DNA of 11,550 nucleotides from Archangiaceae bacterium (GTDB lineage: Bacteria > Myxococcota > Myxococcia > Myxococcales > Myxococcaceae): the NCBI GenBank assembly GCA_023248915.1, contig JAHFDQ010000142.1:1-11550 (forward strand), given 5' to 3'. The notes below the pieces were generated by a model, which ran no database searches, was not told the origin of the DNA, and worked only from the letters and a program-made list of their open reading frames with translations. Position numbers and translations under genes: made by a program. Below, piece after piece: positions 1-6,320 of this stretch; position 1 is the first letter of the stretch, and each line of letters opens with the position of its first letter.

Positions 1-1766
1 TTGTTGGTGGTCCAGATGCGGCGTAGGGTGTTGGCGCCCGTGGTGTTCAAGTAAATCCCGTTCGCGCCGTTGTCGTTCGCGGTGATGTCGAGAAATGTGT
101 TCGAGTCGGTCAGCCAGTTTCCGTAGACGCCGTCGGCGACGCTGTTGGTCGCGACGACGTTGGAGAAGAGGTTGTAGGTGCTGGAGTACTCGAGGTAGAC
201 GCCCACCTTGTTGTCATTCGCGGAAAGTCCGATCAGCGAGTTGTAGCGCGCGCCGTTCAGGTGGAACCCGGCGATGACAGACGCGGTGCCGGCCTTGAAT
301 CCGCTCGCCGACGCGGTCGCGACCGAGGTGTAGGTCTCTCCGTTCAGGTTGAGCCCGTAGCCGTTGATGTTGCCCGTGCACGCCACGGCGTTGAACTGGG
401 TGACGGAGTTGCTCGCGCCGTCTTCCAGGTCGAGGCCCGAGTTGCTGGACGTCGACACGCCCTTGCCCGACACGAGGTCTAGCCCGTGGAACCTCGAGAA
501 GGTGTTTCCGACCGAGAGGACGACGGCGTCGGTCTTCCCGGTGCCGGTGCTACCGTCGAACGAGCCCTCGACCCAGAGGAACTTCTGCGACCCGGCCGCG
601 ACCAGGCAGATGCTGTCGGGCGCGGCGACTTCGCCAGTGCTGCCCTGGTTGCAATTTTGGGTGGCCCCGGACGCGAGGCTCAACGTCGCGCCCGTGAACG
701 TGACGAGGGCGAGCCGATCGAGGTTGAGGTTGTAGCCGCGGGTCGCCCGCGACGTGGCGAGGGTGAACACCGTCCCTGACGCGAAGACCGCGTCGTTGCC
801 GCCGTTGTTGACGCCGTCCAGCGGCAGCACTGGGGCGGCGCTGTTGTCGGGCAGCGGGACGACCGGGTTCGTCCACCAGGGACTCGCGAGGCTCGCGCCC
901 GACCAGGTCCCCGTCAGGACGACAGCTTCGCTCTTCCAGCCAGAGGCGTTGACCAAGTCTTTGAGGCCGCGGCCAGTCTGAAGTCCCGTGGTGTAGAAGG
1001 TCGCGACGCCTGCTTCCAATCGGCAGGCCCAGTCGAAGGCGCCCAGCACGTCGGCGAGGGCCAACCCCGTGCAGGAGTACACTCCCGGCAGGGGAACCTT
1101 CCGAAGCTCTCCGCCGTGCAGGCAGGCCGTCGCCCCGAGCTCGGTGCCGGCGCAGGCGGTGTCGGTGGCGCCAAAGGCGTCAGCCCCGTCGTTCTTGACG
1201 TAGTCCATCCACTGGGCGCCGTTGACGGGGTACGCGGGCCCGACCGTCAGAAGGCCGGCGTCCCCTCCCACAACGCCCGAATCGACTCCGCCGTCGCTTC
1301 CGGGAGTGCCCGAATCCACTCCTCCGTCGCCTCCGGCGTCTGCGGCAGATCCCGCGTCAGATCCGCCGTCGCCGGGTGGCGTCCCCGAATCCGCGCCTCC
1401 GTCGGTCCCGCCGTCGCCGGGCGGTGTCCCCGAGTCCGCGCCCGCGTCGGTCCCGCCGTCGTCGAAGGGCGTTCCCGAGTCCACGCCCCCGTCCGACCCG
1501 CCGTCGTCGGACGGCGTTCCCGAGTCCACGCCCGCGTCGGCCCCTCCTCCGTCGCCGAGTGGCGTGCCCGCGTCCGAGCCGGCATCCAGTCCGCCGTCGT
1601 CGGAGAGCGGGCCGCCATCGTCGCTCGGAGCGCTCGCGTCCGAGGCGCAGGCCGCGCCGCTGCACATGGGTTCGGGTGGGCGCCCGCAGTCGCAGCCGAC
1701 CCGAAACGCCTGGGTCGCCAACAGCGGCCAGACGGCGGCGAAGAGGACCGATTGACCTCTGAGCAA
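1..1766 (-). CDS. Exported right-handed beta-helix protein with Asp/Gly-rich spacer (C-terminus beyond window)
   Basis: The minus-strand frame is open from a TTG codon at 1766-1764 to the left edge, giving 588 visible residues and no stop codon. Residues 1-20 look like a signal peptide (basic MLRGQ, hydrophobic core, small residues up to Ala20). The following RVGC has Arg where a lipobox has Leu, so cleavage by signal peptidase I is more likely than lipidation. Residues 43-171 are an Asp/Gly/Ser/Thr-rich spacer built on a DSGTPxxDGGxDxG unit. Residues 172-330 form a module with four cysteines, fitting two disulfides. From about 330 onward there are Asn/Gly-rich short strands of roughly 22-24 residues (for example NGANGIYLNTTGAN), the pattern of NosD/pectate-lyase-like parallel beta-helices. 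Such proteins are normally surface or secreted carbohydrate-binding or adhesive proteins. No catalytic site can be assigned, so substrate is unknown. The TTG start is chosen because it gives the signal peptide. GTG and TTG codons further upstream (around 1840-1855) are in frame but would bury it. Confidence 0.5.
   Translation of the reverse strand, partial: MLRGQSVLFAAVWPLLATQAFRVGCDCGRPPEPMCSGAACASDASAPSDDGGPLSDDGGLDAGSDAGTPLGDGGGADAGVDSGTPSDDGGSDGGVDSGTPFDDGGTDAGADSGTPPGDGGTDGGADSGTPPGDGGSDAGSAADAGGDGGVDSGTPGSDGGVDSGVVGGDAGLLTVGPAYPVNGAQWMDYVKNDGADAFGATDTACAGTELGATACLHGGELRKVPLPGVYSCTGLALADVLGAFDWACRLEAGVATFYTTGLQTGRGLKDLVNASGWKSEAVVLTGTWSGASLASPWWTNPVVPLPDNSAAPVLPLDGVNNGGNDAVFASGTVFTLATSRATRGYNLNLDRLALVTFTGATLSLASGATQNCNQGSTGEVAAPDSICLVAAGSQKFLWVEGSFDGSTGTGKTDAVVLSVGNTFSRFHGLDLVSGKGVSTSSNSGLDLEDGASNSVTQFNAVACTGNINGYGLNLNGETYTSVATASASGFKAGTASVIAGFHLNGARYNSLIGLSANDNKVGVYLEYSSTYNLFSNVVATNSVADGVYGNWLTDSNTFLDITANDNGANGIYLNTTGANTLRRIWTTN
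1381..1563 (-). repeat. 45-bp tandem repeat encoding the Asp/Gly spacer
   Basis: Four imperfect units of 45 bp begin at 1381, 1426, 1471 and 1516 on the plus strand, each opening with a form of gtccccgagtcc. The next, weaker copy is shifted by one codon, and shorter 33-bp variants lie at about 1275-1340. Read on the coding minus strand, one unit is 15 residues: DSGTPxxDGGxDxGx. The period is a multiple of three and changes fall mostly at variable codon positions, so the repeat is maintained as protein sequence. Asp/Gly repeats of this kind can bind calcium and act as flexible spacers in exported proteins. Copy number may vary between strains. Confidence 0.8.
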
Positions 1767-1908
1767 GGCCCCAGCGTACCACCCGGTGCGGGGGCCCTCG
1801 AAAACAGGCCCGGCGCGGCTTTCGGACCTGTCGATGCGGCGCGTCAACCCCACCTTGAGCTACAGTGCCGGGCCTCGCTGCCACCCCCGAAGGCTGAACG
1901 AGGGCGCC
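1767..1908. promoter_or_regulatory. Divergent intergenic region between beta-helix gene and CYTH-like operon
   Basis: This 142-bp gap must carry the start signals for the minus-strand beta-helix gene and the plus-strand operon. On the minus strand a TTGACG hexamer (1847-1842) would suit a -35 box, but the sequence 17 bp further on (CGAAAG) is a poor -10. On the plus strand TACAGT at 1861-1866 resembles a -10 box, without a good -35 at the usual distance. A ribosome-binding sequence GAGGG (1900-1904) precedes the ATG at 1909. I see no clear operator palindrome or riboswitch-like fold. Confidence 0.3.
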
Positions 1909-3630
1909 ATGACCATCAAGATTCAGCGCGGCAGGCAGTTCGCGGCCGGCGACCCGTCCGTCACCGTCTTCGACGACAAGGGCAAGGCCGGCACCTACCT
2001 CTCCAAGGCTTCCGACAAGCTCGTTGCGCAGGGCATCTCGGTCACCGTGAACAGCGGCCGCGACGGGCTCACCCTCGCCACCGCCGACGACTGGAAGAAG
2101 TTTCTCACCAAGAACTGCGCCACCCAGCAGCAGACCGCCGCCTTCTCGCGCAAGTTCGGCATCACCTTCAGCGACTTCGCCAACGCCATCGACGACGCCG
2201 CCGCCAGCGACGACAACGGCCTCAACCTCGACCTGCGCCCCACCAGCGACCTGGCGAAGGCGCTCAGTCTCGACGCCGTCGACGGCGACTACGGCGCCAA
2301 GCTCGCCAAGGACGCCATCGTCAACCTCACCGGCCCGAACAACGCCACCGGCACCGCGCAGGCCGTCGGCGTGCCCACCATCACCCGGAACATCCTCGCC
2401 ACGCCCATCGCCGCCGACTGGGAACGCGACCGCACCGAGATGGAGAACTGGGGCGACTTCAAGACGGGCGACGGGGCGGCCGGTAAGTTCAAGGAGAACA
2501 CGGGCCCCGCGCCGTACACGAAGCTGACCGGCCCGAAGTGGAATGACCCGGCGGCGATGGGCCTGGTCAACGAGTTCGCGCTGCCGCTGCACCTCGAGGT
2601 CAAGGGTACCAACCCCGACGGCTCGACGAAGTTTCAGGACGGCTACGAGATGTTCCGCGACACCTACTTCGAGGACCGCGGCGGGGCCATCGGCAAGGCC
2701 GGCGCCTCGGTGCGCGCTCGGGTGCGCTTCGACAACAACCCGCCCTTCGCGGTCAATCGCGTGCTCGTCCAGGCCAAGGAAGCGCGCACCGTCAGCGGCA
2801 CCGACTCGCAGGTGCACAAGTTCGAGAAGCGCTGGGAAGGCAGCTTCACCGACGAGAACGCCGCCAAGGACATTCTCGTCAACGGCAAGGAGAAGGACGG
2901 CACCCCCCTGGCGTTGACGGCCAAGCTGTTCAAGCTGGCCCAAGACCGCGGCGCGCTCGGGGCCGAAGGCGTGCTGCAGCTCGACGAGAAGTACACCGTG
3001 CTGCAGAAGCGCCGCCGCACCCACCTGCAGCTCGACTCGGTCAGCGAGGTGCAGGGCCGCCGCGCCGGCCTGAAGACCGAGATGGACGCGCTGACCGCGG
3101 CGAACGCGCCGGTGTCCCCGGCGATGACCGCCTACGCCGCCAAGCTGGACGAGCAGGTGAAGTTCCTCACCGACGCCGGCGCGCTGCTGCAGAAGTACGG
3201 CCAGTGGATGCCGTCGGGCGAGTGCTTCATCGTGAGCGCCGACCGCTACAACGTCTACGACGCGACCGCGCGCCGCGGCAACCCGCCCACCGACATCGAC
3301 GACGAAGCAGGCCGCATCGGCAAGGGCCCGCTGCACGTCGAGGCCGAGTGGGACTCGGCGTCGTCCGACCCGTTCGAGAAGGCGGTCGTCGAAATCGACA
3401 AGCGCCTGGCCGCCGGCCCCGACGCCGCGGCGACGGCGACGCTCGAGGCCGACCGGAAGTCGGTCGAGGACATGCGGCTGATGTTCCGCAGAGACGTGGG
3501 CAAGACGGTCGAGGTGGTCAAGAGGCAACTGCTCGCCGCCGGGCTGGTCGAGGACACCGCGAAGAAGTCGAAGGAAGAGCGCGCCTCGGACCTCGCCGGC
3601 TCGAAGAATCGCCCCGTCTTCTGGATGTGA
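1909..3630 (+). CDS. 573-residue protein with a possible CYTH-like (triphosphate tunnel) domain
   Basis: I do not recognise the full-length protein as a named family. The ATG at 1909 is chosen over upstream starts because GAGGG lies 4 nt before it. There is no signal peptide or membrane segment, so it is probably cytoplasmic. Residues 1-200 are uncharacterised, with acidic helices. From about 224 the order of motifs resembles the CYTH/triphosphate-tunnel fold: LHLEVKG (227-233, an H-x-E-x-K version of the E-x-E-x-K signature), DTYFED (251-256), VRARVRF (268-274, basic strand), VLVQAK (285-290), KFEKRWEG (304-311), KRRRTHLQLDSV (367-378) and LHVEAEWD (475-482). Known CYTH enzymes bind triphosphate-containing substrates with the Lys/Arg of these strands and metal with the Glu residues. 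Here a helical insertion (about 383-430) separates the later strands, and His replaces the first Glu, so activity is uncertain. The next gene starts 10 bp downstream, giving a probable operon. The CYTH link is my inference from motif order. Confidence 0.88.
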   Translation: MTIKIQRGRQFAAGDPSVTVFDDKGKAGTYLSKASDKLVAQGISVTVNSGRDGLTLATADDWKKFLTKNCATQQQTAAFSRKFGITFSDFANAIDDAAASDDNGLNLDLRPTSDLAKALSLDAVDGDYGAKLAKDAIVNLTGPNNATGTAQAVGVPTITRNILATPIAADWERDRTEMENWGDFKTGDGAAGKFKENTGPAPYTKLTGPKWNDPAAMGLVNEFALPLHLEVKGTNPDGSTKFQDGYEMFRDTYFEDRGGAIGKAGASVRARVRFDNNPPFAVNRVLVQAKEARTVSGTDSQVHKFEKRWEGSFTDENAAKDILVNGKEKDGTPLALTAKLFKLAQDRGALGAEGVLQLDEKYTVLQKRRRTHLQLDSVSEVQGRRAGLKTEMDALTAANAPVSPAMTAYAAKLDEQVKFLTDAGALLQKYGQWMPSGECFIVSADRYNVYDATARRGNPPTDIDDEAGRIGKGPLHVEAEWDSASSDPFEKAVVEIDKRLAAGPDAAATATLEADRKSVEDMRLMFRRDVGKTVEVVKRQLLAAGLVEDTAKKSKEERASDLAGSKNRPVFWM

Positions 3631-3640
3631 GGAGCACCGC

Positions 3641-4480
3641 ATGGCCTCGAGGATTTCCGGCGGGTGGATTCACGGCGTCACGCCGCGCCGGGCCGATGCC
3701 GATGGCGCGAGGCCAGCGCGCTTCGACGTCGCGGAGCGCACCCAGACCGACGTGAAGGAAGCTTCCGACGTGGTGGCGCTGCCCGGCGGGCGCTTTCTCG
3801 TGGTGGGAGACCGGTCTCGCAAGGTGGCGGTGGTGTCGGCCGACGGCTCGGTGAAGAAGGTCGAGCTGCCCGGGCTCGGAGACGGGCCCAGCCAGTTCGA
3901 GGGCCTGGCCTACGACCCGGTGCGCAAGCACCTGCTCGTCTCGCGCGAGGAGAGCCGCGAAATTCTACGGTACGAGTGGAACCCGGCGAAGAAGGGCGAC
4001 AAGCCGAAGCTCGAGAAGCGGTTCGACGTGTCCCACCTCGACGGGCCGAGCAACAAGGGCGTCGAGGGGCTGGCGTACCTCTCGGGCAGCCAGTCTCCCA
4101 CCGGCCGCCCGCAGCTCCTCGGGGTCAAGGAAGGCCACCCGCGCGAGCTGGTGCTCTTCAACGACGGGGGCGGCGGCCGTCCGATGCCGGTAAGGCTCGA
4201 CCCGGCGGTGAAAGAGCTCTGCAAGGACTTCTCGGCGGTGGCCGTCGACCCGAAGACCGGAAATGTGTACATCGCCTCGGACGAGTCGTCAGATGTGGTG
4301 CAGCTTCGGCTGGTGCGCGACGGCGACCAGGTGCGGGGGCGGCTGGTGCAGGCGATTCCGCTGCGCGGCAAGCACGGCGAGCCGCTCGCGCGCGTCGAGG
4401 GCATCAGCTTCAACGAGAAGGGCGACCTCTTCGTGTTGACCGAGAGTGACGGAGTGCTGCGCCGGCTCGCGCGCAGGTAG
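3641..4480 (+). CDS. SdiA-regulated/phytase-like beta-propeller protein
   Basis: A 279-residue protein. AGGAG overlapping the previous stop codon lies 6 nt before the ATG, which suggests translational coupling. The chain shows blade repeats, most with an acidic residue entering a hydrophobic strand: EASDVVAL (40-47), FEGLAYD (86-92), VEGLAYL (141-147), DFSAVAVDP (196-204) and VEGISFNEKGDLFVLTES (252-269). This is the pattern of the SdiA-regulated (YjiK-like) family and the related esterase-like/phytase-like propellers, in which the ring of acidic residues can bind calcium. Length is near that of a single propeller of this group. No signal peptide is visible. The N-terminus is Arg-rich and polar, so a cytoplasmic location is likely unless a different start is used, whereas YjiK-type proteins often have an N-terminal membrane or signal segment. 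Substrate is unknown. Its place between a CYTH-like protein and a lipoprotein is consistent with phosphate-ester chemistry but does not prove it. Confidence 0.85.
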   Translation: MASRISGGWIHGVTPRRADADGARPARFDVAERTQTDVKEASDVVALPGGRFLVVGDRSRKVAVVSADGSVKKVELPGLGDGPSQFEGLAYDPVRKHLLVSREESREILRYEWNPAKKGDKPKLEKRFDVSHLDGPSNKGVEGLAYLSGSQSPTGRPQLLGVKEGHPRELVLFNDGGGGRPMPVRLDPAVKELCKDFSAVAVDPKTGNVYIASDESSDVVQLRLVRDGDQVRGRLVQAIPLRGKHGEPLARVEGISFNEKGDLFVLTESDGVLRRLARR

Positions 4481-4496
4481 CCCTACCGGAGATTCC

Positions 4497-5030
4497 ATGA
4501 CTGCTCGCGCAATTGCCTTCCTGGTCCTGCTCTCGGGGTGCGCCGACAAGGGCAGCAAGCTCACCGATGAGCAGGTGGTGAAGTACATCGCTGCCTACAA
4601 GAACCTGAAGGCCGCCGGGCCCGAGCTGGCCGACCAGGCGCGCAAGGGGGCGGGCCTGGTGGGGAAGGCCGGCGTCGACGAGGCCGTGACGAAGGCAGGG
4701 TTCACCTCGTACGCCGAGTTCGTGAAGGTGAACGCGAAGGTCGCGTGGGCCTTCAGCAACGGTCAGGCGACGGCGTTCATGGACGACACCGCGACGAAGG
4801 TCAGCGACGGCGAGAAGCAGTTGCAGGCGGCGATCGCCGACCCCAACACTCCCGAAGCGGCGAAAGGAGAGCTTCGCCAGGCGCTGACCCGGATGCGGGC
4901 CGACTACGCGAAGAACAAAGGTTACGCCGATGTGGCGATGAGTGTGTCCGACAAGCTGACGGACAAGGAAGACGTCGCGACCGTGATGAGGCACAAGGCC
5001 GAGCTCGAAGCGGCCTTTCAGGGGCGCTGA
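4497..5030 (+). CDS. Small helical lipoprotein
   Basis: A 177-residue protein. The start at 4497 is preferred to one at 4446 because it has GGAG 5 nt upstream and gives a compact lipoprotein signal: MTAR, a hydrophobic stretch, then the lipobox LSGC with Cys15 as the lipidated residue. The mature part is rich in Ala, Lys, Asp and Glu and looks almost wholly alpha-helical, with no other cysteine. It would be tethered to the inner or outer membrane facing the periplasm. It has Lys at +3 after Cys and Asp at +2 (CADK reads A, D, K), so sorting cannot be decided by the simple +2 Asp rule. It begins 16 bp after the propeller gene and is the last gene of the three-gene operon, followed at once by a hairpin. 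I do not recognise a family. Confidence 0.85.
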   Translation: MTARAIAFLVLLSGCADKGSKLTDEQVVKYIAAYKNLKAAGPELADQARKGAGLVGKAGVDEAVTKAGFTSYAEFVKVNAKVAWAFSNGQATAFMDDTATKVSDGEKQLQAAIADPNTPEAAKGELRQALTRMRADYAKNKGYADVAMSVSDKLTDKEDVATVMRHKAELEAAFQGR

Positions 5031-5048
5031 GCGGGTCTTCGGACCCGC
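5031..5048 (+). terminator. Stem-loop with TTCG tetraloop after the operon
   Basis: GCGGGTC (5031-5037), loop TTCG (5038-5041) and GACCCGC (5042-5048) form a perfect 7-bp GC-rich stem closed by C and G around a TTCG tetraloop, an exceptionally stable RNA turn. It begins directly after the TGA of the lipoprotein gene. No T-tract follows (the next bases are GAGATCGG), so it may be a weak intrinsic terminator or a 3'-end stabiliser for the operon mRNA. Confidence 0.5.
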
Positions 5049-5091
5049 GAGATCGGCTTGCGGCGAATGTAGGCCCGGTCTTACTTCTCGA

Positions 5092-5199
5092 AACCGTGCT
5101 CTCCTCGCGCTCGAGGGCCTCATCGTCTTTCGGCCGGCCGTTCACCGAATCCGGACGTCCCTCGAACAGCTCAGAATCGCGAAGGAGGCCGCCGAGGAG
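5092..5199 (+). pseudogene. In-frame remnant of the membrane segment and linker upstream of the GGDEF domain
   Basis: In the frame of the downstream GGDEF domain, codons from about 5092 to 5199 read a hydrophobic stretch ALLALEGLIVF, then RPAVHRIR, then LEQLRIAKEAAEELA, which leads straight into the canonical YDGLTGIPNRR start of the GGDEF domain. A half membrane helix, a basic juxtamembrane patch and an amphipathic linker is the usual layout between a membrane sensor and a GGDEF domain. The frame is open back to a TGA at 4987-4989 but contains no ATG, GTG or TTG before 5200, and residues before about 5092 no longer look like a membrane protein. I read it as the leftover of a longer sensor diguanylate cyclase whose 5' part has been lost. 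Confidence 0.6.
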
Positions 5200-5715
5200 T
5201 TGGCGCTCTACGACGGGCTCACCGGCATTCCGAATCGGCGGCATTTCGACCACGAGTTCGACCGCGAATTCCGCCGGTCGGCTCGGGTGGGTCAGCCGAT
5301 CGCCGCCATCATGCTCGACCTGGACAACTTCAAGCCCCTCAACGACACCGAGGGGCACGACGCGGGCGACGCGTGCCTGGCGAGAGTGGCCATCGCCCTG
5401 TCCGAACAGATGCGCCGCCCCGGAGACATCGTCGCGCGGTACGGCGGCGACGAGTTCGTCGTGTGTCTCCCCGACACCGACCTCTCGGGGGCCACGAAGG
5501 TCGCGGCAAGACTCTGTCAGGCGGTCGAAAGTCTCGGAATTGGTGTCGGCGAAGCTTCCGAAACCGCATACCGGGTCGGCGCGACGGTCGGAGTCGCTTC
5601 CGAAGTCCCGACGGCCGAGAGCGGCGACCCAGTTACTCTACTCAAGACGGCCGACCGCGCCCTCTACCAGAACAAGGTTAAGAAGGTCAGACCCGGCGTG
5701 CTCGGGCTGGCCTGA
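5200..5715 (+). CDS. GGDEF domain protein (diguanylate cyclase), N-terminally truncated
   Basis: The GGDEF domain makes cyclic di-GMP from two GTP. From a TTG at 5200 it is 171 residues, a bare domain. The start of the domain is complete (YDGLTGIPNRR, 4-14), followed by the metal-binding strand MLDLDNFKPLND (38-49), EGHDAGD (51-57), the inhibitory-site RPGD (73-76) placed exactly five residues before the intact active-site loop GGDEF (82-86), and the C-terminal ADRALYQNK (151-159). All catalytic residues visible in the family are present, so the domain could be active if made and dimerised. AAGGAGG (5182-5188) lies 11 nt before the TTG, and GAGGAG abuts it, but both sit inside codons of the former linker. 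With sensor and dimerising linker missing, the gene may be a decaying fragment or a domain now expressed on its own. It follows the upstream operon by 170 bp, past a hairpin. Confidence 0.8.
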   Translation: MALYDGLTGIPNRRHFDHEFDREFRRSARVGQPIAAIMLDLDNFKPLNDTEGHDAGDACLARVAIALSEQMRRPGDIVARYGGDEFVVCLPDTDLSGATKVAARLCQAVESLGIGVGEASETAYRVGATVGVASEVPTAESGDPVTLLKTADRALYQNKVKKVRPGVLGLA

Positions 5716-5722
5716 GTCCGCA

Positions 5723-5741
5723 GGCGAGGGTGCTACTCGCC
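5723..5741. terminator. Small inverted repeat between convergent genes
   Basis: GGCGAG (5723-5728) and CTCGCC (5736-5741) form a 6-bp stem with a 7-nt loop in the 17-bp gap and the last codons of the minus-strand lipoprotein gene. It lies between two converging genes, where a two-way terminator would be expected. No T-tract is present on either side, so support is weak. Confidence 0.3.
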
Positions 5742-6320
5742 CAGCTCTATCTTCTCGCTCACGTCGTCGTCGGTGAGCACCGGGTCGGGCAGGGTGTCGA
5801 GCGTCGGCCTGAGCAGGTTGAAGGCCACCGGGACGTAGAGCGCGACTTCAGGGCCCAATTCGGCGGCGTAGTCGGTCGTCACCTGCTTCAACCGGTCGTC
5901 GGCGCAGGCAAACGAGCCCCCGGCGTCGGCGGCCCAAACCTCCTGCCCGTCCGTGCAGCGCAACAGCCGCGCCTTCACCTTCGCCTCGACGCCCTCGCCC
6001 ACTCGGGTCACCTCGGGCTCGAGCCAAAGCACGCCTTCGGCTCCGTCGCCGCACAGCGCCGCGGGCTGGAAGGGCTCGGCCTGCGACACCTGCCGCTTCA
6101 CCAGGAAGTTGCGCTTTTGATTCACGTACCGGCGCGCCACCAGCGAGAAGAGCTCGCCGGCCTTGGCCTGGCCGTCGGGCAGGGGCTGCGTCACCACCAC
6201 CAGCCGCTTCGTTTTCAACTTGTCCACCGCGTCGTAGTCGGCGCGCAACCGGTGCATCTTCACCGTCGCGCAGCCCGACACGGCCGCCGCCACCAGCAGG
6301 CAGGCCCGAAGCCGCCTCAC
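5733..6320 (-). CDS. Lipoprotein encoded with the MMPL transporter
   Basis: A 195-residue protein. The GTG start at 6320-6318 overlaps the TGA of the transporter gene (6319-6317) in a GTGA arrangement, so the two are probably translated together. Residues 1-17 form a lipoprotein signal (MRRLR, hydrophobic core, lipobox VSGC with Cys17), and Ala at +2 predicts transfer to the outer membrane if the usual Lol rule holds. The mature part starts with a polar helical stretch and then has alternating strands and helices (KRLVVVTQPLP, later EVTRVGEGVEAKVKARLL), three further cysteines and an acidic C-terminus. No named domain is recognised. A lipoprotein partner in the periplasm or at the outer membrane for the transporter is the natural reading of the overlap. 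Confidence 0.87.
   Translation of the reverse strand: MRRLRACLLVAAAVSGCATVKMHRLRADYDAVDKLKTKRLVVVTQPLPDGQAKAGELFSLVARRYVNQKRNFLVKRQVSQAEPFQPAALCGDGAEGVLWLEPEVTRVGEGVEAKVKARLLRCTDGQEVWAADAGGSFACADDRLKQVTTDYAAELGPEVALYVPVAFNLLRPTLDTLPDPVLTDDDVSEKIELGE

Noticed and set aside
1381..1563. Regular 45-bp repeats as a possible CRISPR array
   Set aside because: There are no unique spacers between constant repeats. The units are contiguous, imperfect, a multiple of three long and encode a protein repeat.
1692..1703. RVGC after the signal peptide of the beta-helix protein as a lipobox
   Set aside because: Position -3 is Arg, which the lipobox does not tolerate well, and a signal peptidase I site after Ala20 is available.
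1222..1755. A Pro/Ser-rich plus-strand frame with PESTPPS-type repeats
   Set aside because: It is the complement of the Asp/Gly spacer. It starts and stops inside the beta-helix gene and has no folded domain or export signal.
1357..3642. A 761-codon open frame on the minus strand
   Set aside because: It lies antisense to the 573-residue gene and crosses the beta-helix gene out of frame. Its product is Arg/Val/Gly-rich with no domain, typical of the antisense shadow of a GC-rich gene. The plus-strand gene has a ribosome-binding site and folded-protein composition.
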